Source: Actinoplanes subtropicus (GTDB lineage: Bacteria > Actinomycetota > Actinomycetes > Mycobacteriales > Micromonosporaceae). From it: DNA of 64,000 nt. The stretch spans positions 37,249 through 101,248 of the forward strand of contig NZ_JOJL01000025.1 in assembly GCF_000721705.1 (NCBI RefSeq), in the 5' to 3' direction. Below are positions 54,701 to 57,842 of the stretch, piece by piece (the stretch's first letter is position 1; each line of letters opens with the position of its first letter). Both the position numbers and the translations under genes were made by a program. Under the pieces are notes generated by a model. It was not told the origin of the DNA, ran no database searches, and saw only the letters and a list, made by a program, of their open reading frames with translations.

Positions 54701-56719
54701 CAGCGCAGACTGCTGGAGCCGGTGCTGAACGCGCTGACCGGCACCGGGCTGCCCGACCCGATGCTGAACCGCCGGCGCCTGGAGAACATGCTGTCCCGCG
54801 ACGGCGTCCAGCGCTCGTGGGGCTCGCTCTTCGACGGCGGGGTCTCCCTCATCCACACCGAGACCGACCTGGTCAGCCAGCGGCTCTACGACGTGCGGCT
54901 GGAGGCGGTGCTGCCCAACCCGGCCACGGTCGACGAGTTCGTAGCCGACCACGAGGACATCGACCTGCGTACGATCGGCGCGACCAGCGTGACCGACACG
55001 GTGCGGACCGGCCAGGGTGGACAGTTCGGCCGCGACGTGGCCGGGTCGGCGGTGGCCCGCCCGGACGCCGAACGGGTCACCACCGGCGGGAACCACGGCC
55101 GGTCGTACACCAGCCAGAAGAGCACGACGACGAGCACGGAGACCGAGCACCGGACCGTGGACATCGCCTCCGGGCGCGGCGTGAAGGCCCGGATGACGCT
55201 GCAACCCCAGTTCCAGATCCGCGTCTACCACCGGGGCCAGGCGGTACCGGGCGGCACGGTCACCTTCACCGCCCCGGTCACCCTCGACCGCTGGGCCGGC
55301 GACCTGCGGCCGGGCACCACCCGCGAGCCGGCGTTGCTGACCGGGCCGGGCGCGTACCGGCCGACCGCCACGCCGGGGCCGGAGCCGGGCTGGCAGAGCG
55401 TCGACGGGCTGCTGATCCCGCCGCGCTTCACCGCGGAGGGTCTGTCCGGGGCAAAGGACCTGCAGGCGGCGGTGAGCGGGCTGCTGGGCACGGCGGCCAA
55501 GCGGCTGGCCACGGCCGGCCATCCGGCGGCCAACCAGATCCGTACCGGCCTCGCCCCGGAGCTGCTGCAGTCGCACACCGGGACGCTGCTGGCGCCGTCC
55601 GGCCTGAAGTTGCCGCCGGTGCCGGCCGCGGACGCGCTTCTGCACCAGGCGGAGCTGACCGTCCACTTGCGACCGCTGGCGGCGCGGCTGGCCGGGATCG
55701 ACTCGAAGGTCTTCCGCGAGCACAGCGAGCAGACGGTGCACAGCTCGGGCACGGTGTTGTCGAGCGAGAAGTGGTCGTCCAGCGCGCCGCGGGTGCAGCT
55801 CGGCCAGGGCTACGTCGGCGAGCCGGCGCAGACGCTCGACTCCTCCGGCGGCGGCCCGAACACCGCGGACAGCTCGTCGCAGGGCCGGACCGGCCAGGCC
55901 GGGGCGGTCGAGTCGGCGATCGCCAAGCCGGAGAGCGCGTCGGCGCTGGTCGAGTTCGTCGTCCGGCCCGAGGTGGTGGCGAAGCTGTCGAGCGCCTTCG
56001 GGGACCAGAAGCCGATCACGACGGTCGACGACGGCACGACGGTGACCGTCCAGGTGCGGATGAGCCTGGCCGACGCGCGGCGGGTGCTCGGCGTGGACAG
56101 CGGCGCGCCGGCCGCAGCCCGGACCGCGTTCGACGCGATCGTGCAGGGCGAGAAGAACCTGGACACCGCGGCGACCGCGTTCACCGACGCGGCCGAGGCG
56201 GTCGCGGCGCATCGCTACGGCAACCCGCCCGGTACGCCGGTGCCGCAGCAACTGCTCGACGCCGAGGACCAGGCCGAGGCGGCCTGGTGGGCCCTGGCAT
56301 CCGGGCACTACCAGGCCCTGGACGACTTCCAGGCGCAGTGGGTCGCGGTCGGCACGACGCCGAACCTGTACCGCTACAACCCGCTCCCGGTGCCTCCGCC
56401 GCCAGTGGTGCCGCAGCCGCCGCCTCCGCCGGTGGTGCGACCGCCGATCCGCCGCAAGCCGGTGCCGCAGCCGGCGCCGGTCGTGGCGCGGCCGCCGATC
56501 CGGCGCAAGCCACTGCCGGTCCCGCCCACCCCGGTCACCACCATGGTCCAGCGCGTGCCGGCGACCGAGATCCGCCGCAAGCCGGTGCCGCAGCCGGCGC
56601 CGGTCGTGGTGCGGCCGCCGATCCGGCGCAAGCCGGTGCCGCAGCGGCCGCTGCCCGACCCGCCGTACCTGCTGCCGCCGCTCGACCTGGACGGCCCCAC
56701 GCTCGACGTCCCCTGGTAG
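33782..56719 (+). CDS. Giant multidomain T7SS effector: WXG export domain, four Cys-domain/ART cassettes, strand-rich C-terminus
   Basis: The protein has 7,645 residues in one uninterrupted frame. The GTG at 33782 is chosen because it lies 2 nt after the previous stop and begins the WXG domain; the open frame upstream only shadows two other genes. Residues 1-130 are a CpnT/WXG-type export domain (FWHGD at 65-69). A helical part runs to 320, and a Pro/Thr/Ser/Ala linker to about 840. Four cassettes follow (separate entries), then a fifth His-Gly/Cys domain (about 5,608-5,745). A strand-rich region runs from about 5,800, and the C-terminus has repeated RRKPVP motifs. The His-Gly/Cys units look like clan CD (caspase-like) proteases; similar actinomycete proteins are, as I recall, named lonely Cys domain proteins. 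The ARTs keep R, STS and ExE. It is probably an exported, self-processing toxin-like protein. The target is unknown. Confidence 0.85.
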   Translation: MGLNIPTDPNWQWAYDAILYTSGEQWPQANEDDLRAMAQELLNFGASMQGAAAGVNQLGQRARSFWHGDASNSFQQNANKLMNDVPDAVQLTQQLSQTALNFALDTEQTKYTIIIAMINQVIDIFMAIASGFPELVPGEIEIGGAIVRALLKAFQARRLAEAAELGAGAARAAVKGAEEVAAHAPQELNWAGHIAAEAIDEAIEEGTENLEAQSIQFAQGNRHNLDGQAIGMDMVMGGAVGVNGGLLKKGVGKVAPGFGHTAIGHGALDAFSEMPVEAIASAAMGQSSNPLATFSSGMLGGAGGKIAHDIGQSIGGGHTPPHAPNAPSSSGADFNPHSININPIGGTGESAPAGTPPPTEGGPAAAASGATGSSATGPSALNSGAADPSALGPGATGPSAPSSGTTSPSALNSGATGPATVSGGSSSGVGNSSSSSGSSSASSFYSNPSAAASSSSVGSSTGASSILSNPSAASSTSSLGSVTTTPTGTGATSETGATPGADTAKGFTPPSSTPISTPANTGNASPTGTNAPAPTGTGTPTATATQASTPTSTGTTTAPPPTASTSTETAAPPAATGTSTGPPTSTSTGTTTTATPPPPTTTTTAPPTTTAMPTTTTATPTTTTATPTTTTATPQPTPTTPQPTAAMPEPTAASPSAANATPPPATAGTNTATPSPANATTTTTTATPSPVSAAPPSASTTTPPASASTTPTATPPASASSTPTTTTPASASSTPTTTTPASASSTPTTTTPASASASPTTTNPSTASTTPSNPAPVGSTTNAATATPVSTETSAPTESATSPATGSISTETNASSSSVDPPKSGHQAVPQDNPPPRQHDHKPDAAPAIAPPADTTPERSGGPLGHTVPAGYVMLGPGDAANHAVAAKYPPTENRYVVFAHGHDGKLTVGDRDVAPQELADIITADERYDGQPITLIACGTGSDLNGFANQLAQAMPPGTVVTAPTGTAWTTPDGQAFVAGTTFGPDGRPQPAPPTPADGWKSFVSGEPAVTTHGSDLPHAPARDDTSWTPSPDNRPVSWGRDGRPYQQRPITQVEPQTYHDQAERFEQNLGVFLYQQPRVRQAAAAAVVRLREVLTNYGTGGNSAQRSFVRNDSSSAGQVGDHLSDAEIDQLLSGGNVRELMTAFYNAAYFNADPPKGADGRPLHAAPTTFKTVVSDVLQNGDLSSRAGDLGLNTTSLQVMKDEYGSMRRATAETVAELRQRGYTFAKDPFALGVLAANSPGPESAYAPKVLHDLHAWAATNAEFAFSQASRSNRPGAGNPAFSNNAPGKMTARGLDQLGIGLSPRESAFVHGPGARPFQIADGVVHPTPGTTGRITNPAEQGPELPLPWTGGRAYHSMNTDSGWHARTHDQAGMPVLDGISGTTARMMAAFDWLNVPGVAREDFLLAVGAWMLTGQDHSLYEIMRGGEIMGVGPQVSRMTSAEQMYRSLTQFGLTPDQIRDLSPMTGFITGDPRFAGMQSPPMLPHESAYAIAAMGGLNQHGPSLAGVSPDILNHAAQIHRDIQSATPSAKVQAWFDANPGSAAVIRNNLTFAHTVAIANYSSNNHKLINLMAPQSNPASNSLTAKTYQMGQEVRAGVKDIIEQVHSWPTHNYIAEVAPAISEDRQIANLTGQLRTAVQNGDQPQIKSLEQQMYARGTALASELPPQMQAHFDMAVDALQKLPPATGQVFRGDWSASYGSMYDRGGYTSSELASTSRSQHIASNFAQQHDGKPGRRPILLQLDLAGHAARDIGPLSVNDHEQEVMLLPGATFTTHDAGPVGPLRTLIGREQPPVQVAQQTATTTGQRAVTDARGLARTSQTAAASTKKLDLRSRKAVTAARNDLTDVNNRPPYDQTTVQQATDQLAPAQSAVDALPATRNAARNLATAVQNRINQGGDPATTQRLTDLSNRATVLVDRSNQLVRNGRQDLSQATQAATDLAHRVPAYQQQITTARDNATARIDAGTRIQQAATQAKQAAATAQTAADNTVATAQGPLTTTALADLNTQQGTLATAVRDALHAQTQARNANTQLRDAMATTPPPADLNTHQTQVEDALGQHQAATAAATGRTAEANALQQQIDALHAELNSIVDPRLAAHFQPVNGGHTLLGAGDTANREVADQFPAPDGHYVVFAHGTPNSVRLNGQDVTPEQLAAIVRADPSYTPGQPITLIACDTAADPAGGFAQRFAQAMPAGTQVTAPTGTAWTTPDGQAFVAGATSFGADGRPQLPGPNAATDTWKTFLSGQPATVTTHGSDLPHATVPRGAGPARAVAWGPAARPYDQRPIHQLEPQTYHRQAGQFEENLGNWLYQQPRVREAAAATVARLRDVLAQGGGGTQSPQRSFVHDDPATPGQVGTALSDGQIDDLLSGGNLRELMTAFQNAAFGNTGQDTLAGLVGDPELAARLGLKTEGLPADAFGPTGDRAVQASQGARTERSDPADPATPGKVSPDELAARGLGLSPRESAYHNAAARPDQKLPWTGGRAKYDLNTGDRWFQSRHDRSGMPVVAGISDTATRLMTAFDVLGVPGVARSDFLLAVAAHQLTNQDHSLYEVLRGAEAAGPGPAVSTMSSADQMYQSLTTLGIAPAQLRAQAPPVTFSAAAHASSSRFADVGEPRMLPHEAAYAITAMGHFDAGAPQFSGVEREVLVTAARLHNEINSPAPPPEIQDWMDQNPGTATAARRLTFAHLIALVNYTSNNHKLINLMAPQGNYTDFPGVKQFLMRREVTAGVASAIKQVKDPSFNGVIIDVPPAIESDPAFKAITDQMYDAMLDDDQPLVARLEQQALARGEQLGRELPAQMQAHFDMAVEALQILPPATGPVFRGDWSAPIGSRYGTGGYTSNELASTSRSQVEARSFADLYRGKTGQRPVLLELELTGHAGRDITPLSMNPFEREVLLLPGATFRTADHSAGQPIRTIRGEEQPPARTARDTATLLADRAADTARGLGGTAESAAATAQDLGRQASEPVRAAREALDDAAARPTHADTLPEVRADQARAQDAAGRMTAARDEIRDLADDLGRRADPDPALRQRVDQLLHDADELTGTGQQHLDAATRALSELDDAVPAYQDQVRAVQANATAKLDAAARIDDAAARAGQAAADARAAANDSTAILDYARDRGVLGGAEMAGLATNEDRLATAAEQALQAQSDARQAAAALRTAVAQTPGPELTARQSAVDDARERHDNAVDGVTQRAAAVQTLAAEARELRQQLAEQDTVNAFRPVPAGRTLLTTGPADAANRQVAAQFPRTDGRYTVFAHGNRDTVRLGDQDVSPEQLARLVQDDPNYRAGQPITLIACDTAADPAGGFAQRFTQAMPAGTQVTAPTGTAWTTADGHAFVAGAATFGPDGRPQLPGDSTPAGTWKTFTSGRPETVTSAGPDLPHAPARTPRAGAHAVAWGPDARPYDRRPILSEQAQVYHDQADRFEANLGSFLSGQPHVQQAAAGAVARLREVLTRHGTGDASPLRSFVRDDPAMAGQVGDTLADDAIDELLTSGNLREMMTAFHNAAFGNAQSVPGPTTFRSIMEGARTDPGLAQRLGLNTDSMRANGHWFAGATNGEARRTAKAQISPDGPGRTTPAALDDRGISLSAREEAYLGGPGQDATLPWVGGKARYDLGGGYTRSRHDNAGMPVAAGPSDTVTRMMAVFDWLNVPGVTRQDFLLAVTAWSLTSQDHSLYEVLRGAEATGAGPGVAGLTSAEQMYHSLTGLGLTPADIRGRSAASEAENGVLRPVASPGMLPHEAAYAVAALGVTRDDGPYLSGITVDEVNRAARLLRDIRHTPPGSRIEAWLNRHPGSAAMLRDRLTFAHVLALVHYTGDDHQLINVMAPQGLLQDTPQVKQYLMTRNVQSGIQRMITRIKAVPASAIALKGVPPSITQDRTMKGLIAELRAAAHGSPGRVAEIEARMVARGNELGRELPPKMAVHFDMAVDALQNLPPATGPVHRGDWASPFGSVYDRATYTSPTLGSTSLGRAVAHAFALTHAGQTATRAVLLDLNLTGHAGRDTGPISMHDDEAEVLLLPGATFGLAKAPDEGPVEVRTGTERPPTGPARHTGAVLAGRAAATAAGLTRAADAAATTALDLQMAATGPAEAARRALAEANNQPSYADEARRAEDAHLAAEAARDAAEEADRSVKDLAAALRDRADRGFDAVPGMAQRLAALTARADALAGRADRLADAVRQDLERAVRAHEQLAAHLTELDDRVDAVRGPARSVIDLADDIDAAAARAVQSAVTARDAQDAVTMITDRVAAGDPLSAADQIALSDQERQLTDAVDDARRDLTDARTASRDLHQQAGRITALDVEATKTAIAGGYRQHLAAAEAAAARDGEAQAVRADAAQLRAEFDRLIAEYDAIAGKPVPAGRVLLSPASTDDANRTVAANFPPPAGQYVVFAHGTGDTLRVGDQQVTPEQLAGMITRDGGWQGRPVTLIACDTGADPATGFAAKLAQALPPGTAVTAPAGTAWTTPDGQAFVAGTAFDAEGRPSPAAAQPGDGWKKFVTRADPQGEPVTSVEDLGSDLPQAASRGDGPSPGAVSWSPQGRPYGSRPVVATAAYRDQSERFERNLGAYLYQLPQVRTAAARAVARMREVLASYAGQGHSDRPLRSFVKDDPSSAGQVGDTLTDAEIDDLLSGGNVRELMTAFYNAAYYNRDSPEPTFKTVLNDVLRNGNFAEAERLGLDVPALQGQNAYLGSWSRWAMAKVADATGQGHTFADDPFALGNLAGAATGGAAAAAALAASQATRTARPGAESPTTSHAAPGKMTAGELTRMNAGLSDRERAYLNAVRRPFRSGDGPVHDDPSSSQLARPDREQGPELPLPWVGGRAWFGMSDAESGGMLPSWFGSVHDQAGMPVIAGVSGTTARMMAAFDWLRVPGVSREDFLLAIAAWMLTGQDHSLYEILRGGEIAGVGPAASAMTSAEQMYRSLTSLGVMPGMIRRQSGLAGLPGTGLSRAHEPAMLPHEAAYAIIAAGDEHRAVGAPHYSGLSQDVLRQSAELHDRLHGDDAELRAWIESAGGSLPAVRADLTYAHLLALQMYTGDNHQLINAMAPRMAIGSASGYVLTTTAVQRAMERIADPEERDPWGGVPSAIADDHRLTELRDDLIDAHLDDDPEAVARLTTEIHLRGAELAGKLPREMAAHFDMAVDAMQQLPPIDGVTVYRGDWALSLGDGVSGLSGYAGETITLNELASTSKLEDTANGFLAPYLNTTGATPVMLELRLTGHAGRDISKLSQHRGENEILLLPGATFRVTGREVAPDGTITKIYATEQPPTGVAGETPGLRVQQAKVNADGLATAARAAAESVGHLTAEVRQQQREARRLAAEAAELARFTAQSDADTDAQLEAADGAHTELAEVRDQLRSAADAIAAARDEITDPQLRGALDRLGEQAARVLRDAERSVSTAERTYDDVADFAGQVREKIRAIDRANIAEDDLPEVEQAVRDHERRIGPAVMAAERADSAAADTAAALESFAGPGAPLPAATMTRLATNERRITDELGTVARIRDEAHEAVAELRATVNRMRHDSTEARQDIRIALNLMRSVNESTATALDGDAARLGGLATRIESQLQQIRDRQAAKKPAYSIWSNGSAGSSSRAPRSFQGRPVPGGLSLLGAQDTANQATMATLTAGGGKGRAVYRVFAHGTTDSMRSDRGEVTPEHLAAMIQADPAYAGEPIVLMACETGSDVDNGFAARLARLLPGTTVTAPSGTLWAGPSGHAFVAGSGFAANGRPQVAPPARNPGDRWRDFRFTPGRGLTVTDAGRGLTPSGRPQGVARTAPPPTSGTNLPTISEEGPPPPPPVRRKPVPGAPTPQQLGLYQTNPELLYEVDHAYHQQNLIDQVRGAAVAQVRARIGGTRARFTPGGRGNIRVDTSVIEDALRDDLQSFFGTGGRTFEVPATRYGTTTWHSVTVTPSRPAPGRDGSVPGERWIGQDGDKAKYDTRTDSSTTVRSSEGTGNSVAVGIGGSGGTRVGPGGGGSAEVSLARASGGVEQGTTTFDSHNVRSGAASHIVRSPVTFDVVAHRPGTPRPRNATSAAVRADIGFRVVSDIASATPSTLPGRDTGEFDVALLAENLNAVRIENATLGGAQPQAWNDVAQQILGRLKDTGVAVPGSPSSTQLRDLFGEASMLGLLAPALESTAHSPLVVSPSRRQALGLDVSARVTAIEPIADIAKSSFRWQPGTTETSRAQQDSSVGGGVSVTPIRWGFGLAFIQARFSAAFRRSTTSTSQQSSTTRLGTEHKDVPNGLARVTVSVRIDPALRLNALRHPMGRTSEPIFVEMTVLARLPQTKLAQVLAPPSGSGRPAAPVGTGTPAPPFIAYGGRTVPLGMSRFAELPRRTTALVRDLGGGFLPKGREGAGRTGRMWQSRSAVERDHNQAELDRVLSVGALRQNYHAMLNGGTTAVLKRGGARGDRYVVVHVTAAHDPANLPVHTGQENKVAARTFQGSATQDGSAARAQWRGTAGIETGVINSLPASNVKTSITPSAGLEGQFRLERQGGVDVSGQHTALHGGTADSQRYEGPLQIKVEIYSYEVGTGRNSRSRIGLGQRAKQAGRTASAGGFARVPGAQTVDGRPLDRYETTVTKPVSLLYSGSAVPASATAALDPALVDTNESFGKDLTGVTAMRQYVDTRPPTDPGQAVTVDQWDSVESMPGAATIMRMARQVATDTQAYRDGTSSRRTLGGLRGESALQPGMPLWARIGNRFSAGRQSTALTAMTERQWTLDPLTTSAGGGELTMAVAARITNPRLVDARAEIATEHAPGGGTSVWSNRTREWTAQVRATVALGLRKTRPDGKVAGAGGASAGYVRVLRSVLTGKRSKVSGFVERNSNNRKGKNRSYLVVADMRVNVAAQVGNEPSLPKSIVPSLLRPSSWQRNKSAQRGGLIRNAVYLRVSEEQAIRMGVLPDPAAGGRPVAAATAQAVRAQGVTTPPGRSPGQGLQLLRDVPSLIDPAITALRNAVTNSPEQRRLLEPVLNALTGTGLPDPMLNRRRLENMLSRDGVQRSWGSLFDGGVSLIHTETDLVSQRLYDVRLEAVLPNPATVDEFVADHEDIDLRTIGATSVTDTVRTGQGGQFGRDVAGSAVARPDAERVTTGGNHGRSYTSQKSTTTSTETEHRTVDIASGRGVKARMTLQPQFQIRVYHRGQAVPGGTVTFTAPVTLDRWAGDLRPGTTREPALLTGPGAYRPTATPGPEPGWQSVDGLLIPPRFTAEGLSGAKDLQAAVSGLLGTAAKRLATAGHPAANQIRTGLAPELLQSHTGTLLAPSGLKLPPVPAADALLHQAELTVHLRPLAARLAGIDSKVFREHSEQTVHSSGTVLSSEKWSSSAPRVQLGQGYVGEPAQTLDSSGGGPNTADSSSQGRTGQAGAVESAIAKPESASALVEFVVRPEVVAKLSSAFGDQKPITTVDDGTTVTVQVRMSLADARRVLGVDSGAPAAARTAFDAIVQGEKNLDTAATAFTDAAEAVAAHRYGNPPGTPVPQQLLDAEDQAEAAWWALASGHYQALDDFQAQWVAVGTTPNLYRYNPLPVPPPPVVPQPPPPPVVRPPIRRKPVPQPAPVVARPPIRRKPLPVPPTPVTTMVQRVPATEIRRKPVPQPAPVVVRPPIRRKPVPQRPLPDPPYLLPPLDLDGPTLDVPW
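35891..36070. repeat. 36-nt minisatellite (PASASSTPTTTT) in the giant gene
   Basis: Three identical 36-nt units lie at 35927-35962, 35963-35998 and 35999-36034, each encoding PASASSTPTTTT. A diverged unit precedes them (from 35891) and another follows (to about 36070). The unit is a multiple of three, so copy-number change keeps the frame. A further run of TTTTATP units lies just upstream (about 35620-35700). All are in the linker that joins the export domain to the first cassette. Confidence 0.85.
36370..40084 (+). other. Giant protein cassette 1 (type A)
   Basis: This cassette covers residues about 863-2,101. The caspase-like domain has FAHG (His901-Gly902) and LIACG (Cys939), followed by the TAPTGTAWTTPDG segment. 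A helical module (YHDQAERFEQNLGVFLYQ) and a long insert with KDPFALG and ELPLPWTGGRA follow, then HDQAGMPVLDGISGTTARMM and DFLLAVGAWMLTGQDHSLYE. The ART domain has FRGDW (Arg1693), LASTS (Ser1716-Thr-Ser), and EQEVMLLPGATF (Glu1763, Glu1765). A coiled coil of about 300 residues completes the cassette. His-to-Arg distance is 792 residues. Confidence 0.75.
40085..43449 (+). other. Giant protein cassette 2 (type B)
   Basis: This cassette covers residues about 2,102-3,223. The caspase-like domain has FAHG (His2138) and LIACD (Cys2177). The KDPFALG/ELPLPW insert of cassette 1 is missing, so the His-to-Arg distance falls to 689. The ART domain has FRGDW (Arg2827), LASTS (Ser2850) and EREVLLLPGATF (Glu2897, Glu2899). 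A coiled coil of about 290 residues follows. Confidence 0.75.
43450..46869 (+). other. Giant protein cassette 3 (type B)
   Basis: This cassette covers residues about 3,224-4,363. The caspase-like domain has FAHG (His3265) and LIACD (Cys3304). The His-to-Arg distance is 685, nearly equal to cassette 2. The ART domain has HRGDW (Arg3950), LGSTS (Ser3973) and EAEVLLLPGATF (Glu4020, Glu4022). The coiled coil is the most Ala/Arg/Glu-rich of the four. Confidence 0.75.
46870..50604 (+). other. Giant protein cassette 4 (type A)
   Basis: This cassette covers residues about 4,364-5,608. The caspase-like domain has FAHG (His4402) and LIACD (Cys4440). It carries the same insert as cassette 1 (DDPFALG, ELPLPWVGGRA), and the His-to-Arg distance is 765. 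The ART domain has YRGDW (Arg5167), LASTS (Ser5196; six residues more between R and S than in the others) and ENEILLLPGATF (Glu5243, Glu5245). The coiled coil is about 330 residues. Confidence 0.75.
50605..51020 (+). other. Giant protein fifth His-Gly/Cys domain, without a following ART
   Basis: This domain covers residues about 5,608-5,746. It has FAHG (His5650) and LMACE (Cys5688), 38 residues apart as in the other copies (38-39), and the TAPSGTLWAGPSG segment. It ends the array. After it come a VRRKPVPG motif (near residue 5,808) and the strand-rich C-terminal region, not a helical module or ART domain. Confidence 0.75.
51180..56719 (+). other. Giant protein C-terminal strand-rich region
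   Basis: This covers residues about 5,800-7,645. No family is recognised. It is rich in alternating polar/hydrophobic strands and Ser/Thr/Gly stretches. Similar units seem to recur: a strand pair around a polar turn such as RSTTSTSQQSSTT (near 52470), KSTTTSTETEHRT (near 55120) or TVHSSGTVLSSEKWSSS (near 55735). Pro-Arg-Lys motifs (RRKPVPG at the start; four or five IRRKPVP/LP copies at the end) bracket the region. It could be a surface-binding, pore-forming or structural region. This is not decidable by eye. Confidence 0.45.
56447..56634. repeat. 65-nt direct repeat encoding IRRKPVPQPAPVV-type units
   Basis: Copies at 56447-56511 and 56570-56634 differ at one base. They encode IRRKPVPQPAPVV, then RPPIRRKP. 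They lie in the last 100 codons of the giant gene, separated by 58 nt of diverged sequence. Confidence 0.85.
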
Positions 56720-56759
56720 CCCGGCCGGTACCCTTCAACCCGCCCGTACCCGAAAGTGA

Positions 56760-57788
56760 GTGATGATGACCGCACCCTCGCCCGCCGCCCGGCTGCACGA
56801 GCTGCTGCTGGCCGCCGCCGCGCAGAGCCCGGCCGCGGTGGTCGCCGAGGCCCGCGCCGCCCTGGCCGCGGGCGAGCTCGTCCCGGCCGCCACCGCGGTG
56901 CTGGCCGAGGCGCGGGCCGGGCGGCTCGCCGTCACCGCGGCCGACCAGCGGCTGCTGGGCGAGCTCCTGCCGGGCAACGCCGCGGTCGGTCGCCTGCGGC
57001 CCGGCCCGGCCACCGCCGAGCCGATCGCGTACGACTTCCTGCCGCTGCTGCCGGCCGGCGTCGACGAGGCGCCGCCGATGCTGCTCGACCTGACCGGCGA
57101 CGCCCTGCCCGCGGTCGACGAGGTCGACGTCGCCGCGCTGACCGCGATCGAGGAGCTGCCCGGCGCCCGCGCGCTGTGGCGGGTGTGGCGCTTCGGTGGC
57201 GACCAGCCACCGGCCCGGCTCTTCATCGCCGAGGTCGAGGGCGACGACCTGCCGGCGGCGGCCGAGCGGCTGCGGCTGGCGCTGGTCGCCGCGGGCGAGG
57301 AGCACCCGCTGGTCGAGGTCTACGGCCCCGGCACTCCGCTGCCCGACCACCAGCGCGCCGCCCGCGGCCGGGGCGCCCTGCTGTGGTCGGCCGAGCCCGC
57401 CGAGCCGGTGGTCGTGGCCCGGGTCTTCGACCGGGTCGATCCCCAGCTGGGCCCGCTCTTCGAGCCCGAGCACCCGACGCTGAGCGCCGCCGACCAGCCC
57501 CGCCGCCTGCTCGACTATCTGAACGGCGGCACCGTCCTGCTGGCCACCACCGAGCGGATGGCCGACGTGCTCGACCCGAGCCTGGGCCTGGCGGTGCCGA
57601 TGAGCTACCGCACCGACGGCACCTGGATCTGGACCGACACGGTCACGTATTACCTGGTCACCTACGGGCTGAGCCCGGACGCCGAGCTGGTCGACCACAT
57701 CCGGGCGCGCGACCACGTGCTGCCCGAGGTCAGCGCGGCGGCCGCGCACCGCGCCCTGGCCGCGCTGATCGGCCCGCCCGCGTCCTGA
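56760..57788 (+). CDS. Unrecognised 342-aa protein, candidate immunity or accessory factor of the giant protein
   Basis: The start is GTG 56760, with ATG codons at 56763 and 56766 as alternatives; GTGAG is the only ribosome-site-like sequence. It begins 40 nt after the giant gene on the same strand and is the last gene of the operon. There is no signal peptide or membrane helix, so it is probably cytosolic. The N-terminal 80 residues are Ala/Leu-rich helices. The rest alternates helices and strands, with ARALWRVWRFGGDQPPARLF in the middle and a conserved-looking C-terminal block (GTVLLATTERMADVLDPS, MSYRTDGTWIWTDTVTYYL). The second block resembles end domains of proteins next to actinomycete toxin genes, but no family can be named. 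The immunity role is inferred from position only. Confidence 0.6.
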   Translation: MMMTAPSPAARLHELLLAAAAQSPAAVVAEARAALAAGELVPAATAVLAEARAGRLAVTAADQRLLGELLPGNAAVGRLRPGPATAEPIAYDFLPLLPAGVDEAPPMLLDLTGDALPAVDEVDVAALTAIEELPGARALWRVWRFGGDQPPARLFIAEVEGDDLPAAAERLRLALVAAGEEHPLVEVYGPGTPLPDHQRAARGRGALLWSAEPAEPVVVARVFDRVDPQLGPLFEPEHPTLSAADQPRRLLDYLNGGTVLLATTERMADVLDPSLGLAVPMSYRTDGTWIWTDTVTYYLVTYGLSPDAELVDHIRARDHVLPEVSAAAAHRALAALIGPPAS

Positions 57789-57842
57789 CAGCCCGCTCAG
57801 CCGAAGCGACCGCCGCGACGGAACCCCAGTGACGGCGCGGGC

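Noticed and set aside
40115..56308. Uninterrupted 5,397-codon open frame on the minus strand opposite the giant gene
   Set aside because: The + strand shows clear conserved domains with catalytic motifs at regular spacing. The antisense translation is Arg/Gly/Pro/Val-rich low-complexity sequence typical of a shadow of GC-rich codons. No ribosome site or domain was seen.
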